A DNA stretch of 64,000 bases from Gemmatimonadales bacterium (GTDB taxonomy: Bacteria > Gemmatimonadota > Gemmatimonadetes > Palauibacterales > Palauibacteraceae), in contig VXQX01000080.1 in NCBI GenBank assembly GCA_009838765.1, forward strand, positions 1 to 64,000. Reading direction: 5' to 3'. The position numbers and the translations under genes are program-made. Within the stretch, counting starts at the first letter, position 1. Each line of letters starts with the position of its first letter. This document shows positions 40,756-48,022 of this stretch, piece by piece. Below the pieces are notes generated by a model that worked only from the letters and a program-made list of their open reading frames with translations, did no database searches and was not told the DNA's origin.

Positions 40756-41445
40756 ATGACCTCAGTATTGGTTTCCGGGATCGATACCGGCTCGTTTTCC
40801 AGTCCCAGCTACGTGGCTTGGCTCCAGAATCGAACTTTCGTCCTGGATCTCTATCAGCCCAGCCCGGATCGCCTCCTCCCCGAGACGCCCTTCGCGGACC
40901 TGGCGGTATCTGCCTATGCACTGGATGCGCCTCAGGGCTTGGCCGAACCGGGCCGCAAGAGACGACACGCAGATGAGCAGGCGCAGACGCCGACTCGAGT
41001 GCTTCCACGAGACCGCAACGCCTTGCCGGAATGGAAGCTCTACAGGGGACTGATCGAGGCCGGATTAGACATTTTCTGGGGGATACAGGAGAGAGGAGTT
41101 GGCTGCGTCGTTGGGCTCGATTGCAGCTTGCCGAAAATCCCCTTCGTCATGGAAACGTATCCCCGCTATGTACTCCGAAGGTTGTTCCCGGCGGTGCGCA
41201 TTCCCTCCAAGAGGAAGGAAGGTGCGGAGTACGCCCGAGTCTTCTGGTCCAAGCTGCGAAATCTTGGCTATCGCTGCGAATCGGTGCGGACACCCTCGGT
41301 CGATCAGGTGGACGCCATGCTCTGCGCAATCGCCGCCGAGTCCCTCGTCTCACAGACTGGTCTTCCGGCTGGAACCGTGGGGGAGCCGCCCCGATTGGAC
41401 CGCCCAGGGCGAGTGATCCGGGAGGGTTACATAGTCGCTCCCTGA
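40756..41445 (+). CDS. DUF429 family protein (predicted RNase H-like nuclease fold)
   Basis: 229 residues from the ATG at 40756 (a GTG at 40720, overlapping the previous stop, is the alternative). It begins M-T-S-V-L-V-S-G-I-D-T-G-S-F, where the Asp after strand 1 is the first acidic residue of an RNase H-like fold. Further marks are L-D-A-P-Q-G-L-A-E-P-G-R-K-R-R-H-A-D, E-T-Y-P-R-Y-V-L-R-R-L-F-P, the K-R-K-E-G-A-E-Y-A-R-V-F-W segment and S-V-D-Q-V-D-A-M-L-C-A-I-A-A-E near the end. DUF429 proteins are predicted nucleases of unknown role. It continues the operon of the two NicX-like genes, with which no functional link is known. Confidence 0.72.
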   Translation: MTSVLVSGIDTGSFSSPSYVAWLQNRTFVLDLYQPSPDRLLPETPFADLAVSAYALDAPQGLAEPGRKRRHADEQAQTPTRVLPRDRNALPEWKLYRGLIEAGLDIFWGIQERGVGCVVGLDCSLPKIPFVMETYPRYVLRRLFPAVRIPSKRKEGAEYARVFWSKLRNLGYRCESVRTPSVDQVDAMLCAIAAESLVSQTGLPAGTVGEPPRLDRPGRVIREGYIVAP

Positions 41446-41465
41446 CAGAGGCGCGTGACGCGTCT

Positions 41466-42404
41466 TCAGAAGTCCTGGACGAGTTTCCGCATGCGGCGCT
41501 TCGTCGCCTCGTCGGGGAGGCGGCCGAAGGCGGCGCCGATGTTCTCCGCCATGTGCTCCGGGTTCGTCGTCTCCGTGAGAGCGCACGTCACGGCGGGGTG
41601 CGCGAGGATGTACTTGAGGGAGAACTGCGCCCAGCTCGCGCAGTCGAACTCGGCCGCCCATTCGGGCAGTTCGCGTCCGCTTACGCGGGGGAAGTAGGTA
41701 CCGTTCATGAACGGGCGGTTGATGAGGACGGCGAGCCCGAGATCCTGCGCCAGCGGCAGGAGACGATCCTCCGCGTTGGGTTCCATCACCGAGTAGTTGA
41801 CCTGGACGAAGTCGAGCGGCTGCGTCCGCATGAAAGACTCGAACGCCTCGTGCTGGGGGATGCTGGAGGTGGTGACGCCGATGTAGCGCGCCTCGCCCGC
41901 GTCCTTCCAGCGGAGCACGTTCGGCCAGTGCACGTCCAGATCGCGCATGCTCTCGACCTCGAGCAGGTCCAGGGTGCGGCTGCCGACGAGCCGCTGGTTC
42001 TGCCGCATCTGCTCGATGCCCGACGCTTCCCCATCCGTGTTGATCTTCGTCGCGACGAAGAGGCGGCCGCTGAACTCGGGCGCCGTCAGGACCGTGCCGA
42101 ACTCCGCGTCGATCTCCGGCGTGCGCGGCGAGGTGTCGACGACCCGCCCGCCGTGCTCCAGGAGCACGCGGATCACGCCCACCACGGGCTCCGTCCCCTC
42201 GGTCGGGATCTCGAGCACGGGCTTCGAAGAGCCGAAGCCGACGATGGGCAGCGTCTCCCCGGTTCCCGGGATCGGGCGCGTTGGAAGCGTCTCCTGGACC
42301 GGGGGCGTGCTCCCGAACAGAGCCCGCGGAGCCGCCAGCACAGCGCCGGCACCCGCCAGCTGAATCAGAAAATCGCGTCGCGTCGCATCGCTCGGGGTCG
42401 TCAT
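41466..42404 (-). CDS. Tat-exported aldo/keto reductase-like protein lacking the catalytic Tyr
   Basis: 312 residues. A Tat leader (A-T-R-R-D-F-L-I-Q-L-A-G-A-G) is followed by an aldo/keto reductase barrel with L-P-I-V-G-F-G-S-S near 52-60. The tetrad residues D90 (V-V-D-T-S), K120 (F-V-A-T-K-I) and H159 (D-V-H-W) are present, but the position five residues after the Asp, normally the proton-donating Tyr, is T95 (D-T-S-P-R-T). So it may bind NADPH or a ligand without normal reduction. GGAGGG precedes the ATG. It converges with the DUF429 gene; a solitary insertion-sequence-like end lies just upstream. Confidence 0.82.
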   Translation of the reverse strand: MTTPSDATRRDFLIQLAGAGAVLAAPRALFGSTPPVQETLPTRPIPGTGETLPIVGFGSSKPVLEIPTEGTEPVVGVIRVLLEHGGRVVDTSPRTPEIDAEFGTVLTAPEFSGRLFVATKINTDGEASGIEQMRQNQRLVGSRTLDLLEVESMRDLDVHWPNVLRWKDAGEARYIGVTTSSIPQHEAFESFMRTQPLDFVQVNYSVMEPNAEDRLLPLAQDLGLAVLINRPFMNGTYFPRVSGRELPEWAAEFDCASWAQFSLKYILAHPAVTCALTETTNPEHMAENIGAAFGRLPDEATKRRMRKLVQDF

Positions 42405-42424
42405 CGGCCCTCCATCAATCGGTC

Positions 42425-42488
42425 CAGCGGCAGATTCGGCATCAATCTAACGGCAGAAACGGCAACGATGCAGCGGCAGATTCGGACA
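42425..42488. mobile_element. Second solitary IS21-like terminal end (remnant)
   Basis: CAGCGGCAGATTCGG occurs at 42425-42439 and 42471-42485, with a third partial CGGCAGA copy between them. The tract ends CGGACA at 42488, as does the remnant at 17748. Read on the other strand it opens TGTCCGAATCTGCCGCTG, a TG-starting end with internal repeats, as in IS21-like elements. No transposase is nearby. Inference from pattern only. Confidence 0.35.
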
Positions 42489-42504
42489 ACGGAGCTTCAA
42501 TAAC

Positions 42505-42535
42505 CTGACAAATCTTATATCGTGTGTTAGATTTG
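42505..42535 (+). promoter_or_regulatory. Promoter and inverted repeat before the first DUF4143 ATPase
   Basis: CTGACA (42505-42510) and TAGATT (42528-42533) with a 17-bp spacer form a promoter. The repeat CAAATCT (42509-42515) / AGATTTG (42529-42535) overlaps both elements. It ends one base before the ATG at 42537, so transcription may start at or after that codon; the in-frame ATGs at 42543 and 42552 should be kept in mind. Confidence 0.5.
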
Positions 42536-42536
42536 C

Positions 42537-43709
42537 ATGGTTATGGTGCAAATGATCCCACGCGAGAGCAAGCTACGAGTGGAGCGCCTCCTGGCGCGGG
42601 CCCCGGCTGTTGTGCTAACCGGGCCGCGGCAGGTGGGCAAGACGACCCTGGCCCTCGAGATCGCACGCGAGCGGGGCGGTGCCTACCTCGACCTGGAGCG
42701 CCCCTCGGACCGCGCCAAGCTGGCGGATGTCGACGCGTACTGCCGTCGCAACGCTGAGCGGCTGGTCGTTTTCGACGAGATTCAGCGGGTGCCGGATCTC
42801 TTCGAACCGCTCCGCGGCGTCATCGACCGGCGGCGCCGGGAAGGCCGCCGCACAGGTCACTTCCTCTTCCTCGGCTCGGCCTCCATCGATCTGCTCCGGC
42901 AGTCCGGCGAGACCCTTGCCGGGCGCGTGGCGTTCTGCGAGATGCCGTCGCTGAATGTGCGGGAGGTGGGCGCGGAGCGTCTCGACGATCTCTGGTCGCG
43001 CGGCGGATTTCCCGAGAGCCTGCAGGCGGAGGAGGACGCGGACAGCTTCGAGTGGCGGCTCGATTTCATCCAGACCTATCTCGAACGCGACATTCCGACC
43101 CTGGGCCCTCGGATCCCGAGCGAGACCCTGCGCCGTTTCTGGACGATGCTCGCCCACAACCAGGGGCAGGGGTTCAATGCCGCCGGCCTGGCCAAGTCTC
43201 TGAGTGTCAGCGGCGTGACTGTCGCGCGCTATCTCGACCTCATGGTCGACCTGTTGCTGGTGAGGCGGCTGGTCTCCTGGCGGGGGAATCTGGGCCGGCG
43301 ACTCGTGAAGGCCCCCAAGACCTACCTGCGAGACAGCGGCGTTTGTCACGCCCTCCTCGGAATCGAATCGCTGGACTCGCTCCTGGGACACCCCGTGGCC
43401 GGGAGCAGCTGGGAAGGGTTGGTGATCGAGAACATCGTGAGCGCCCTGCCGGCCCACGCCTCGGTCGGCTACTACCGGACCGTGGGCGGGGCGGAGGTCG
43501 ATGTCGTGATCGAGCTCGGTGCGGGTGAAATCTGGGCGGTGGAAATCAAACGAAGCACTGCCCCCCGTGTTTCGCGCGGCTTCCACAGCGCCTGTGAAGA
43601 CCTGCGGCCAGCCCGCAAGCTCGTCGTCTATCCGGGTCGCGAGAGCTTTTCGCTCGGTCGGGACATCGAAGCCGTCCCGCTGAGCGAAGTCCGCGCTGAA
43701 CTGGCCTGA
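42537..43709 (+). CDS. ATPase with DUF4143 C-terminal domain (first copy)
   Basis: 390 residues. The N-terminal AAA-like domain has Walker A G-P-R-Q-V-G-K-T-T at 29-37 and Walker B L-V-V-F-D-E-I-Q ending at D80-E81, then a sensor segment F-L-F-L-G-S-A-S. The DUF4143 part follows, with a winged-helix-like L-A-K-S-L-S-V-S-G-V-T-V-A-R-Y-L and a C-terminal nuclease-like E-V-D … V-E-I-K signature (G-G-A-E-V-D-V-V-I-E and W-A-V-E-I-K). These proteins are common in accessory regions and their function is not established; a role in defence or stress is often suspected. Only distantly similar to the copy at 52.2 kb. Confidence 0.85.
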   Translation: MVMVQMIPRESKLRVERLLARAPAVVLTGPRQVGKTTLALEIARERGGAYLDLERPSDRAKLADVDAYCRRNAERLVVFDEIQRVPDLFEPLRGVIDRRRREGRRTGHFLFLGSASIDLLRQSGETLAGRVAFCEMPSLNVREVGAERLDDLWSRGGFPESLQAEEDADSFEWRLDFIQTYLERDIPTLGPRIPSETLRRFWTMLAHNQGQGFNAAGLAKSLSVSGVTVARYLDLMVDLLLVRRLVSWRGNLGRRLVKAPKTYLRDSGVCHALLGIESLDSLLGHPVAGSSWEGLVIENIVSALPAHASVGYYRTVGGAEVDVVIELGAGEIWAVEIKRSTAPRVSRGFHSACEDLRPARKLVVYPGRESFSLGRDIEAVPLSEVRAELA

Positions 43710-43733
43710 CCCGAAGGGGCTCGATTCCGGCCC

Positions 43734-44849
43734 TCAGGCGCGGCCGGTGCGGCGGAGGAGCCTGAGGTGGGTGCGGACGTTGTCGTGTTCGAAGTAGGCG
43801 TCCTGCAGGTGGCGCGCTCCGGACGAGACCATCTCGGTGCGGCCGTGGAGGACGCGGTGTCCGGCGCAGAGCAGGATCATCCCGCCCTCCAGCCGGAACG
43901 TCACCTGGGCGCGGGGGTCGTTGACGCGGCTCGACAGCTCGTGGTAGGCGGCGTAGAACTCGCCCAGACGGGGCTCCGACAGGGGCACGGCCTGCATCTG
44001 CGCCGTGTTGAAGCGGATCATGCTGATCTCCCCGTCGCTGTCCAGGTCGACCATGGGGTTGGCCGCGTAGCACTCGTACTCGTCGCTGAAGATCCGAAAC
44101 GGCACGGGCACCGAGCACAGCGCGTCGAACTTGTCGGGGTGCTCGCTGCGTAGCGCCTCGAGCAGACCGAAGCCGTCCACGACGGTCGACGCGCCGCCCT
44201 CGCACTCGTTCACCAGCATGTGCAGCGCCTGAACGCTCGGAGGCCACGTGTAGCTGGTGAAGTCGTTGTGCGCTCCGACGGCCAGCGCCGTGTGCGCGAT
44301 GTTGTAGCCCTTCGGATCGAGCTTGACGTTGTGGATGCGCTCGAACAGCACCTCGCGGATCGGACCCAGCCGGGGCGCGAGTTCTTCCAGCGAATCCGGT
44401 ACGGTGGGGGCGTCGACCAGCACGCAAACCCCGGTGCGCAGGAACTCCTCGATCAGCTCCGCCGCCGCACCATCGTCCGCCAGGAACCGCTGGTAGTCGA
44501 ACCTCCGCGGCTCGAACTCGCCGTCCCAGTGCCGCAGCTCGAGACGAGGCCGGCTCAGGAGGCCGTGGATGTCGCTCGACCGGTGGCGCGTGCGGTGTCC
44601 GTCCGGCCATGCGATGGAGATCGCCTCCTCGTCGGATCCGGCGCCTTCGATATCGACCGTCACCGGTCTCAGGTCGCTGGGGACGCGGAAGACGTGGAAC
44701 CGTTTCTCCGTGGTCTGCTCCACGCAGCACTCGCCGCAGCCGCAGTTGTCGCGCAGCCAGAGGTAGGGGAGATCGGTGCGTGTGCCGTCGCTCCAGACCG
44801 CCGTCAGGGCGTCGCCATTCTGCACGAGGCTGCTGATCGAGTGAGGCAT
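43734..44849 (-). CDS. Gamma-butyrobetaine hydroxylase / TmpA-like Fe(II)/2-oxoglutarate dioxygenase
   Basis: 371 residues. The N-terminal DUF971-type zinc domain (R-D-N-C-G-C-G-E-C-C, Cys 36, 38, 41 and 42) is characteristic of butyrobetaine and trimethyllysine hydroxylases. The TauD-like domain has the iron ligands H194-x-D196 in A-H-N-D-F-T-S-Y and H335 in R-V-L-H-G-R, followed by Arg for 2-oxoglutarate. Known relatives hydroxylate gamma-butyrobetaine to carnitine, trimethyllysine, or, as TmpA, 2-trimethylaminoethylphosphonate. The start follows GGAGGG. It is divergent, 143 bp apart, from an HD-domain gene, the arrangement expected for a TmpA/TmpB-like pair. The substrate is very likely a quaternary ammonium compound, but which one is inference. 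Confidence 0.85.
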   Translation of the reverse strand: MPHSISSLVQNGDALTAVWSDGTRTDLPYLWLRDNCGCGECCVEQTTEKRFHVFRVPSDLRPVTVDIEGAGSDEEAISIAWPDGHRTRHRSSDIHGLLSRPRLELRHWDGEFEPRRFDYQRFLADDGAAAELIEEFLRTGVCVLVDAPTVPDSLEELAPRLGPIREVLFERIHNVKLDPKGYNIAHTALAVGAHNDFTSYTWPPSVQALHMLVNECEGGASTVVDGFGLLEALRSEHPDKFDALCSVPVPFRIFSDEYECYAANPMVDLDSDGEISMIRFNTAQMQAVPLSEPRLGEFYAAYHELSSRVNDPRAQVTFRLEGGMILLCAGHRVLHGRTEMVSSGARHLQDAYFEHDNVRTHLRLLRRTGRA

Positions 44850-44992
44850 GGTCGATCCCTCCATCTGCTGTGGCCCGCCCGAAGCATGTCGGGCGCGGAG
44901 CGCGCTTGACAAGGCCCTTCGCGTCCACCGACGCTGCTTGGAGGGGCGCCCGGAGGAGCCCTCGATTCAGCCTTCAGCGGAGAGTGACGGCC

Positions 44993-45601
44993 ATGCCTGC
45001 TACGGCGACGCCGAACCCAACACCCAGCGGCCCCGTCGTGAGCTTCACGCGCATGGAGGACGGCACCCGCGAAGACTACGCGCTCCTCGCGAGCCTCGAG
45101 GACGAGTTCGCCGCCGGCACCGCCGACCGAGTCCTGGCGCACCTTCGCCAGCTGTCCGGCTCGGTCGGCGGCTACCAGGTCGACCGGCTGGAGCATTCCC
45201 TGCAGAGCGCGACCCGCGCGCACCGGGATGGCGCGGAGGAGGAGATGGTGGTCGCTGCGCTCCTGCACGACATCGACGATCTGCTCGCCCCGCACAGCCA
45301 CGGCGAGCTGGCCGCGCTCCTCCTGCGCCCCTTCGTGACTGAGCGCACGCACTGGATCGTCCGGCACCACGGCCTCTTCCAGCTCGTCTACTACGCCCAC
45401 CACCTGGGCCGCGACCGCAACGCGCGCGACAAATACCGCGACCATCCGTGGTATCAGGACGCCGTGGACTTCTGCCACCGCTGGGACCAGTCCTCGTTCG
45501 ACCCCGAATACGAGTCGCTGCCGCTCGAGTTCTTCGAACCGATGGTGCGCCGGATCTTCGCCCGCGAACCGTTCAGCCTCTGGCCGAGGGGGGGATCCTG
45601 A
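44993..45601 (+). CDS. HD-domain protein, PhnZ/TmpB-like putative mixed-valent di-iron oxygenase
   Basis: 202 residues. The HD motif is H92-D93 in L-L-H-D-I-D-D. Other putative metal ligands are H68 (R-L-E-H-S-L-Q), H101 or H103, H125 or H126 (I-V-R-H-H-G), and D165 (H-R-W-D-Q). The 24-residue spacing from the LEH histidine to the HD pair equals that of PhnZ, the oxygenase that cleaves 2-amino-1-hydroxyethylphosphonate. PhnZ residues Tyr24 and Glu27 correspond by my alignment to V58 and Y61, so the substrate site differs. In the TmpA/TmpB pathway the HD enzyme converts the hydroxylated trimethylammonium phosphonate to glycine betaine and phosphate. It could instead be a phosphohydrolase. Confidence 0.75.
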   Translation: MPATATPNPTPSGPVVSFTRMEDGTREDYALLASLEDEFAAGTADRVLAHLRQLSGSVGGYQVDRLEHSLQSATRAHRDGAEEEMVVAALLHDIDDLLAPHSHGELAALLLRPFVTERTHWIVRHHGLFQLVYYAHHLGRDRNARDKYRDHPWYQDAVDFCHRWDQSSFDPEYESLPLEFFEPMVRRIFAREPFSLWPRGGS

Positions 45602-46005
45602 CCGCGAAGCTCCTCTCGGGCGGCAATCCCCAGATTCCGAAGGGGGATGGTGATGCGCCCGTGCAGGACTACATCGCGGCCATGCCGGGCTGGAAGCGGG
45701 AGGTCGGCCGCCACCTCGACGCACTCGTCGAGCGGAGCGTGCCGGACGTCCGCAAGGCGGTCCGCTGGAACTCGCCCTTCTACGGCCTCGATAACCAGGG
45801 CTGGTTCCTCTCGTTCCATTGTTTCACGCGGTACATCAAGGTGACTTTCCTCAACGGCGCTTCGCTGCGTCCCGCGCCGCCGGTGGAATCGAAGCACAAG
45901 CACGTCCGGTACTTCCACATTCATGAGGAGGACGAGGTGGACGAGAACCTCCTGGAGGACTGGTTCCAGCAGGCATCGGCGCTCCCCGGAGAGGGCCTCT
46001 TCTGA
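45598..46005 (+). CDS. DUF1801 family protein, putative CTG start
   Basis: 135 residues. The family is recognisable from A-K-L-L-S-G-G-N-P-Q-I-P-K-G-D-G-D-A-P-V-Q-D-Y-I at the start, V-R-K-A-V-R-W-N-S-P-F-Y-G in the middle and a basic/aromatic C-terminal part. DUF1801 (YdhG-like fold) proteins are small and cytosolic with no settled function. The conserved N-terminal block begins right after CTG at 45598, which shares CTGA with the stop of the HD gene; no ATG, GTG or TTG exists between the block and unrelated upstream frame, so a CTG (or ATC at 45595) start is inferred. A TGATG overlap couples it to the sterol-reductase-like gene. Confidence 0.75.
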   Translation: MTAKLLSGGNPQIPKGDGDAPVQDYIAAMPGWKREVGRHLDALVERSVPDVRKAVRWNSPFYGLDNQGWFLSFHCFTRYIKVTFLNGASLRPAPPVESKHKHVRYFHIHEEDEVDENLLEDWFQQASALPGEGLF

Positions 46006-47144
46006 TGCTTGAATGGCTGGGGATCGGCCACCTGTTCGAGCTTTCGGGGCCGGAGGCGGTCGCGGGCTTCCTCGCCCCGCTCGCGATCTGCGCCGCGTTC
46101 TTCGTAGTGCAACTCGCGCTGCCGGGAAGGCGGGTGCCCGGCTACGTCATCGACGCGGAGACCGGCGAGCCCCGCAGCTACCGGCTGAACGGCCTGCTGG
46201 TGTTCGTGCTCGCGGAACTCGTGTGGGCGCTCGAACTCACCGGGATGCCGCGGGACTGGTTCTACCGGTCCACCGCCTACCAGGTGGCCGGCGGCACGGT
46301 CCTGTGCCTGATCTTCGCCATCCTCGCCGTGTTCGGCGGGTCGCGCGGCAAGGTGGAGCGTCCGCTCGCCGCCCTGTGGGAAGGGCGCGTCCTCGAGCAG
46401 TCGTTCTTCAACGAACGCTTCGACGTGAAGATGTTCCTGTACGTCGTCGGCGGGACGATGCTGTCGCTGAACGCCCTCTCCGGCGCCGCGTATCACCACG
46501 GCCTCTTCGGCGCAGACTCGAATCCCGGCGTCTTCCTGTACGCCGCGTTCCTCACCTTCTACGTCTTCGACTACTTCATCTTCGAGCGCGTCCAACTCTA
46601 CACGTTCGACGTGATCCACGAGAAGCTCGGCTTCAAGATGATCTGGGGCGGGATCCTGGTGTACGGGTGGCTCTACATCCTGCCGCTGTGGGGCATGGCC
46701 GTGTACCCGGACCCCGGCTTCGCGGCGCCCTGGCGACAGGTGTGGTTGATCGGCGCCCCGGCGCTGTTCCTCGTCGCATGGGGCATCACGCGCGGTGCCA
46801 ACATGCAGAAGTACACCTTCAAGCGCTGGCCCGAGCGCAAGTTCCTCGGCCTCATCGAGCCCGAGTACATCGAGGCCGGCGACCGCAAGATCCTGTGCAG
46901 CGGGCTGTGGGGCGTCGCCCGCCACTTCAACTACCTGGGCGAGGGTTTCTTCTCCCTCTCCATCGCCCTCGTGTTCGGCTACTTCGCCAACCCCTGGGCC
47001 TGGACCTACTTCGTGTTCATCGTCGGACTGTTCATTTTCCGACAGCGCTTCGACGACAAGTTCTGCGCCGAAAAGTACGGCCCCGAGAAGTGGGCCGAGT
47101 ACCAGGCGCGGGTGAGATACCGAATTATCCCCGGCATCTATTGA
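46005..47144 (+). CDS. ERG4/ERG24 (sterol reductase) family membrane protein
   Basis: 379 residues with about nine hydrophobic segments. The C-terminal third is the clearest match to sterol C-14/C-24 reductases and the lamin B receptor core: C-S-G-L-W-G-V-A-R-H-F-N-Y-L-G-E-G near 305-320, F-R-Q-R-F-D-D-K-F-C near 345-354 and Y-R-I-I-P-G-I-Y at the end, which form the NADPH site. In eukaryotes the family reduces sterol double bonds. In bacteria its substrate is usually unknown. It is in an operon with the HD and DUF1801 genes. No squalene cyclase is in the window, so sterol synthesis cannot be claimed. Confidence 0.85.
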   Translation: MLEWLGIGHLFELSGPEAVAGFLAPLAICAAFFVVQLALPGRRVPGYVIDAETGEPRSYRLNGLLVFVLAELVWALELTGMPRDWFYRSTAYQVAGGTVLCLIFAILAVFGGSRGKVERPLAALWEGRVLEQSFFNERFDVKMFLYVVGGTMLSLNALSGAAYHHGLFGADSNPGVFLYAAFLTFYVFDYFIFERVQLYTFDVIHEKLGFKMIWGGILVYGWLYILPLWGMAVYPDPGFAAPWRQVWLIGAPALFLVAWGITRGANMQKYTFKRWPERKFLGLIEPEYIEAGDRKILCSGLWGVARHFNYLGEGFFSLSIALVFGYFANPWAWTYFVFIVGLFIFRQRFDDKFCAEKYGPEKWAEYQARVRYRIIPGIY

Positions 47145-47189
47145 TGCCCGGGCGCACGCGTAGCTATGCGCGAGGAGGCGGTGAAGAAG

Positions 47190-47915
47190 ATGCCATCAAC
47201 GGACGGCTGGTCGCGAAGGCGGTTTCTGGGGAGCGGCTCGGCGGCCGCCGCGGTCGCCGCCGTTTGGGGATGTGGGCCCGACGAGGGCATGCCGGTGGGC
47301 GGGGGTAGGCCGCCGGCGCCGCTCACCGGGCCTCGTCGCTTGCTCGCGGAGCCGGGGCCGATGCTCCCGCCCGTCCCGGCGATCCTGCTCACCGTCAACG
47401 GCCGGCCCGGCGACCCGGACGAGATCTCGGTGCTGTGGACGTTCGTCGTGAGCGGCGACCCGCCCCAGATCGGGGTGAGCGCGGCCTTCGAGCACCAGGC
47501 GAGGGGACTCCTGGAGATGCACGACGAGTTCGTGCTGAACGTGCCGCTCGCGTCGATGGTCGAGGCGTTCGACACCGTCGACATGAACTCCGGGCGCGTG
47601 GCGGACAAGTTCGAACTCTCGGGGCTGACGCGAGGCGCGGCCACAGTCGTCGATGCGCCCACGGTGGAGGAGTCTCCCATCCATTGCGAGTGCCGGATCT
47701 TCGATTCTCTCGAGGTGCCGCCGGAGCGGAAGCTCTTCTTCGCGGAAGTCGTGGCGACGACCGCCATCGAGGGCGCGGTCGACGACGCCGGGCGGCTGAT
47801 CGTGCCCGCCGTGGACTTCTTCGGGATGACCGCCGGGAGCGGCGAGCACTACACGATGGGCCGGCGGGCCGGCAACATCGGGATGACGGTCGGCCGAACC
47901 GACATCAAGTACTGA
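47190..47915 (+). CDS. Tat-exported flavin reductase-like (FMN-binding split barrel) lipoprotein
   Basis: 241 residues from an ATG preceded by GGAGG; the ATG at 47166 has no such site. The leader is twin-arginine with a lipobox-like ending (W-S-R-R-R-F-L-G-S-G … W-G-C-G). The body is a flavin reductase-like split barrel with I-S-V-L-W-T-F-V-V-S-G-D-P-P-Q-I-G-V-S, the E-F-V-L-N-V-P segment and E-S-P-I-H-C-E-C-R. The family reduces or binds FMN. A periplasmic form is unusual because FMN is mainly cytosolic, but Tat export of the folded, cofactor-loaded protein would solve this. Confidence 0.75.
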   Translation: MPSTDGWSRRRFLGSGSAAAAVAAVWGCGPDEGMPVGGGRPPAPLTGPRRLLAEPGPMLPPVPAILLTVNGRPGDPDEISVLWTFVVSGDPPQIGVSAAFEHQARGLLEMHDEFVLNVPLASMVEAFDTVDMNSGRVADKFELSGLTRGAATVVDAPTVEESPIHCECRIFDSLEVPPERKLFFAEVVATTAIEGAVDDAGRLIVPAVDFFGMTAGSGEHYTMGRRAGNIGMTVGRTDIKY

Positions 47916-48022
47916 CGGGTCCAACGGCACCGTCTGGGGCCCTTGCATGCACGAGCGGCGTTAGCGGATTCCACCCACATTGATTACATTTTGATACGTG
48001 ATTAACGCCTATGGGAGCGGTA

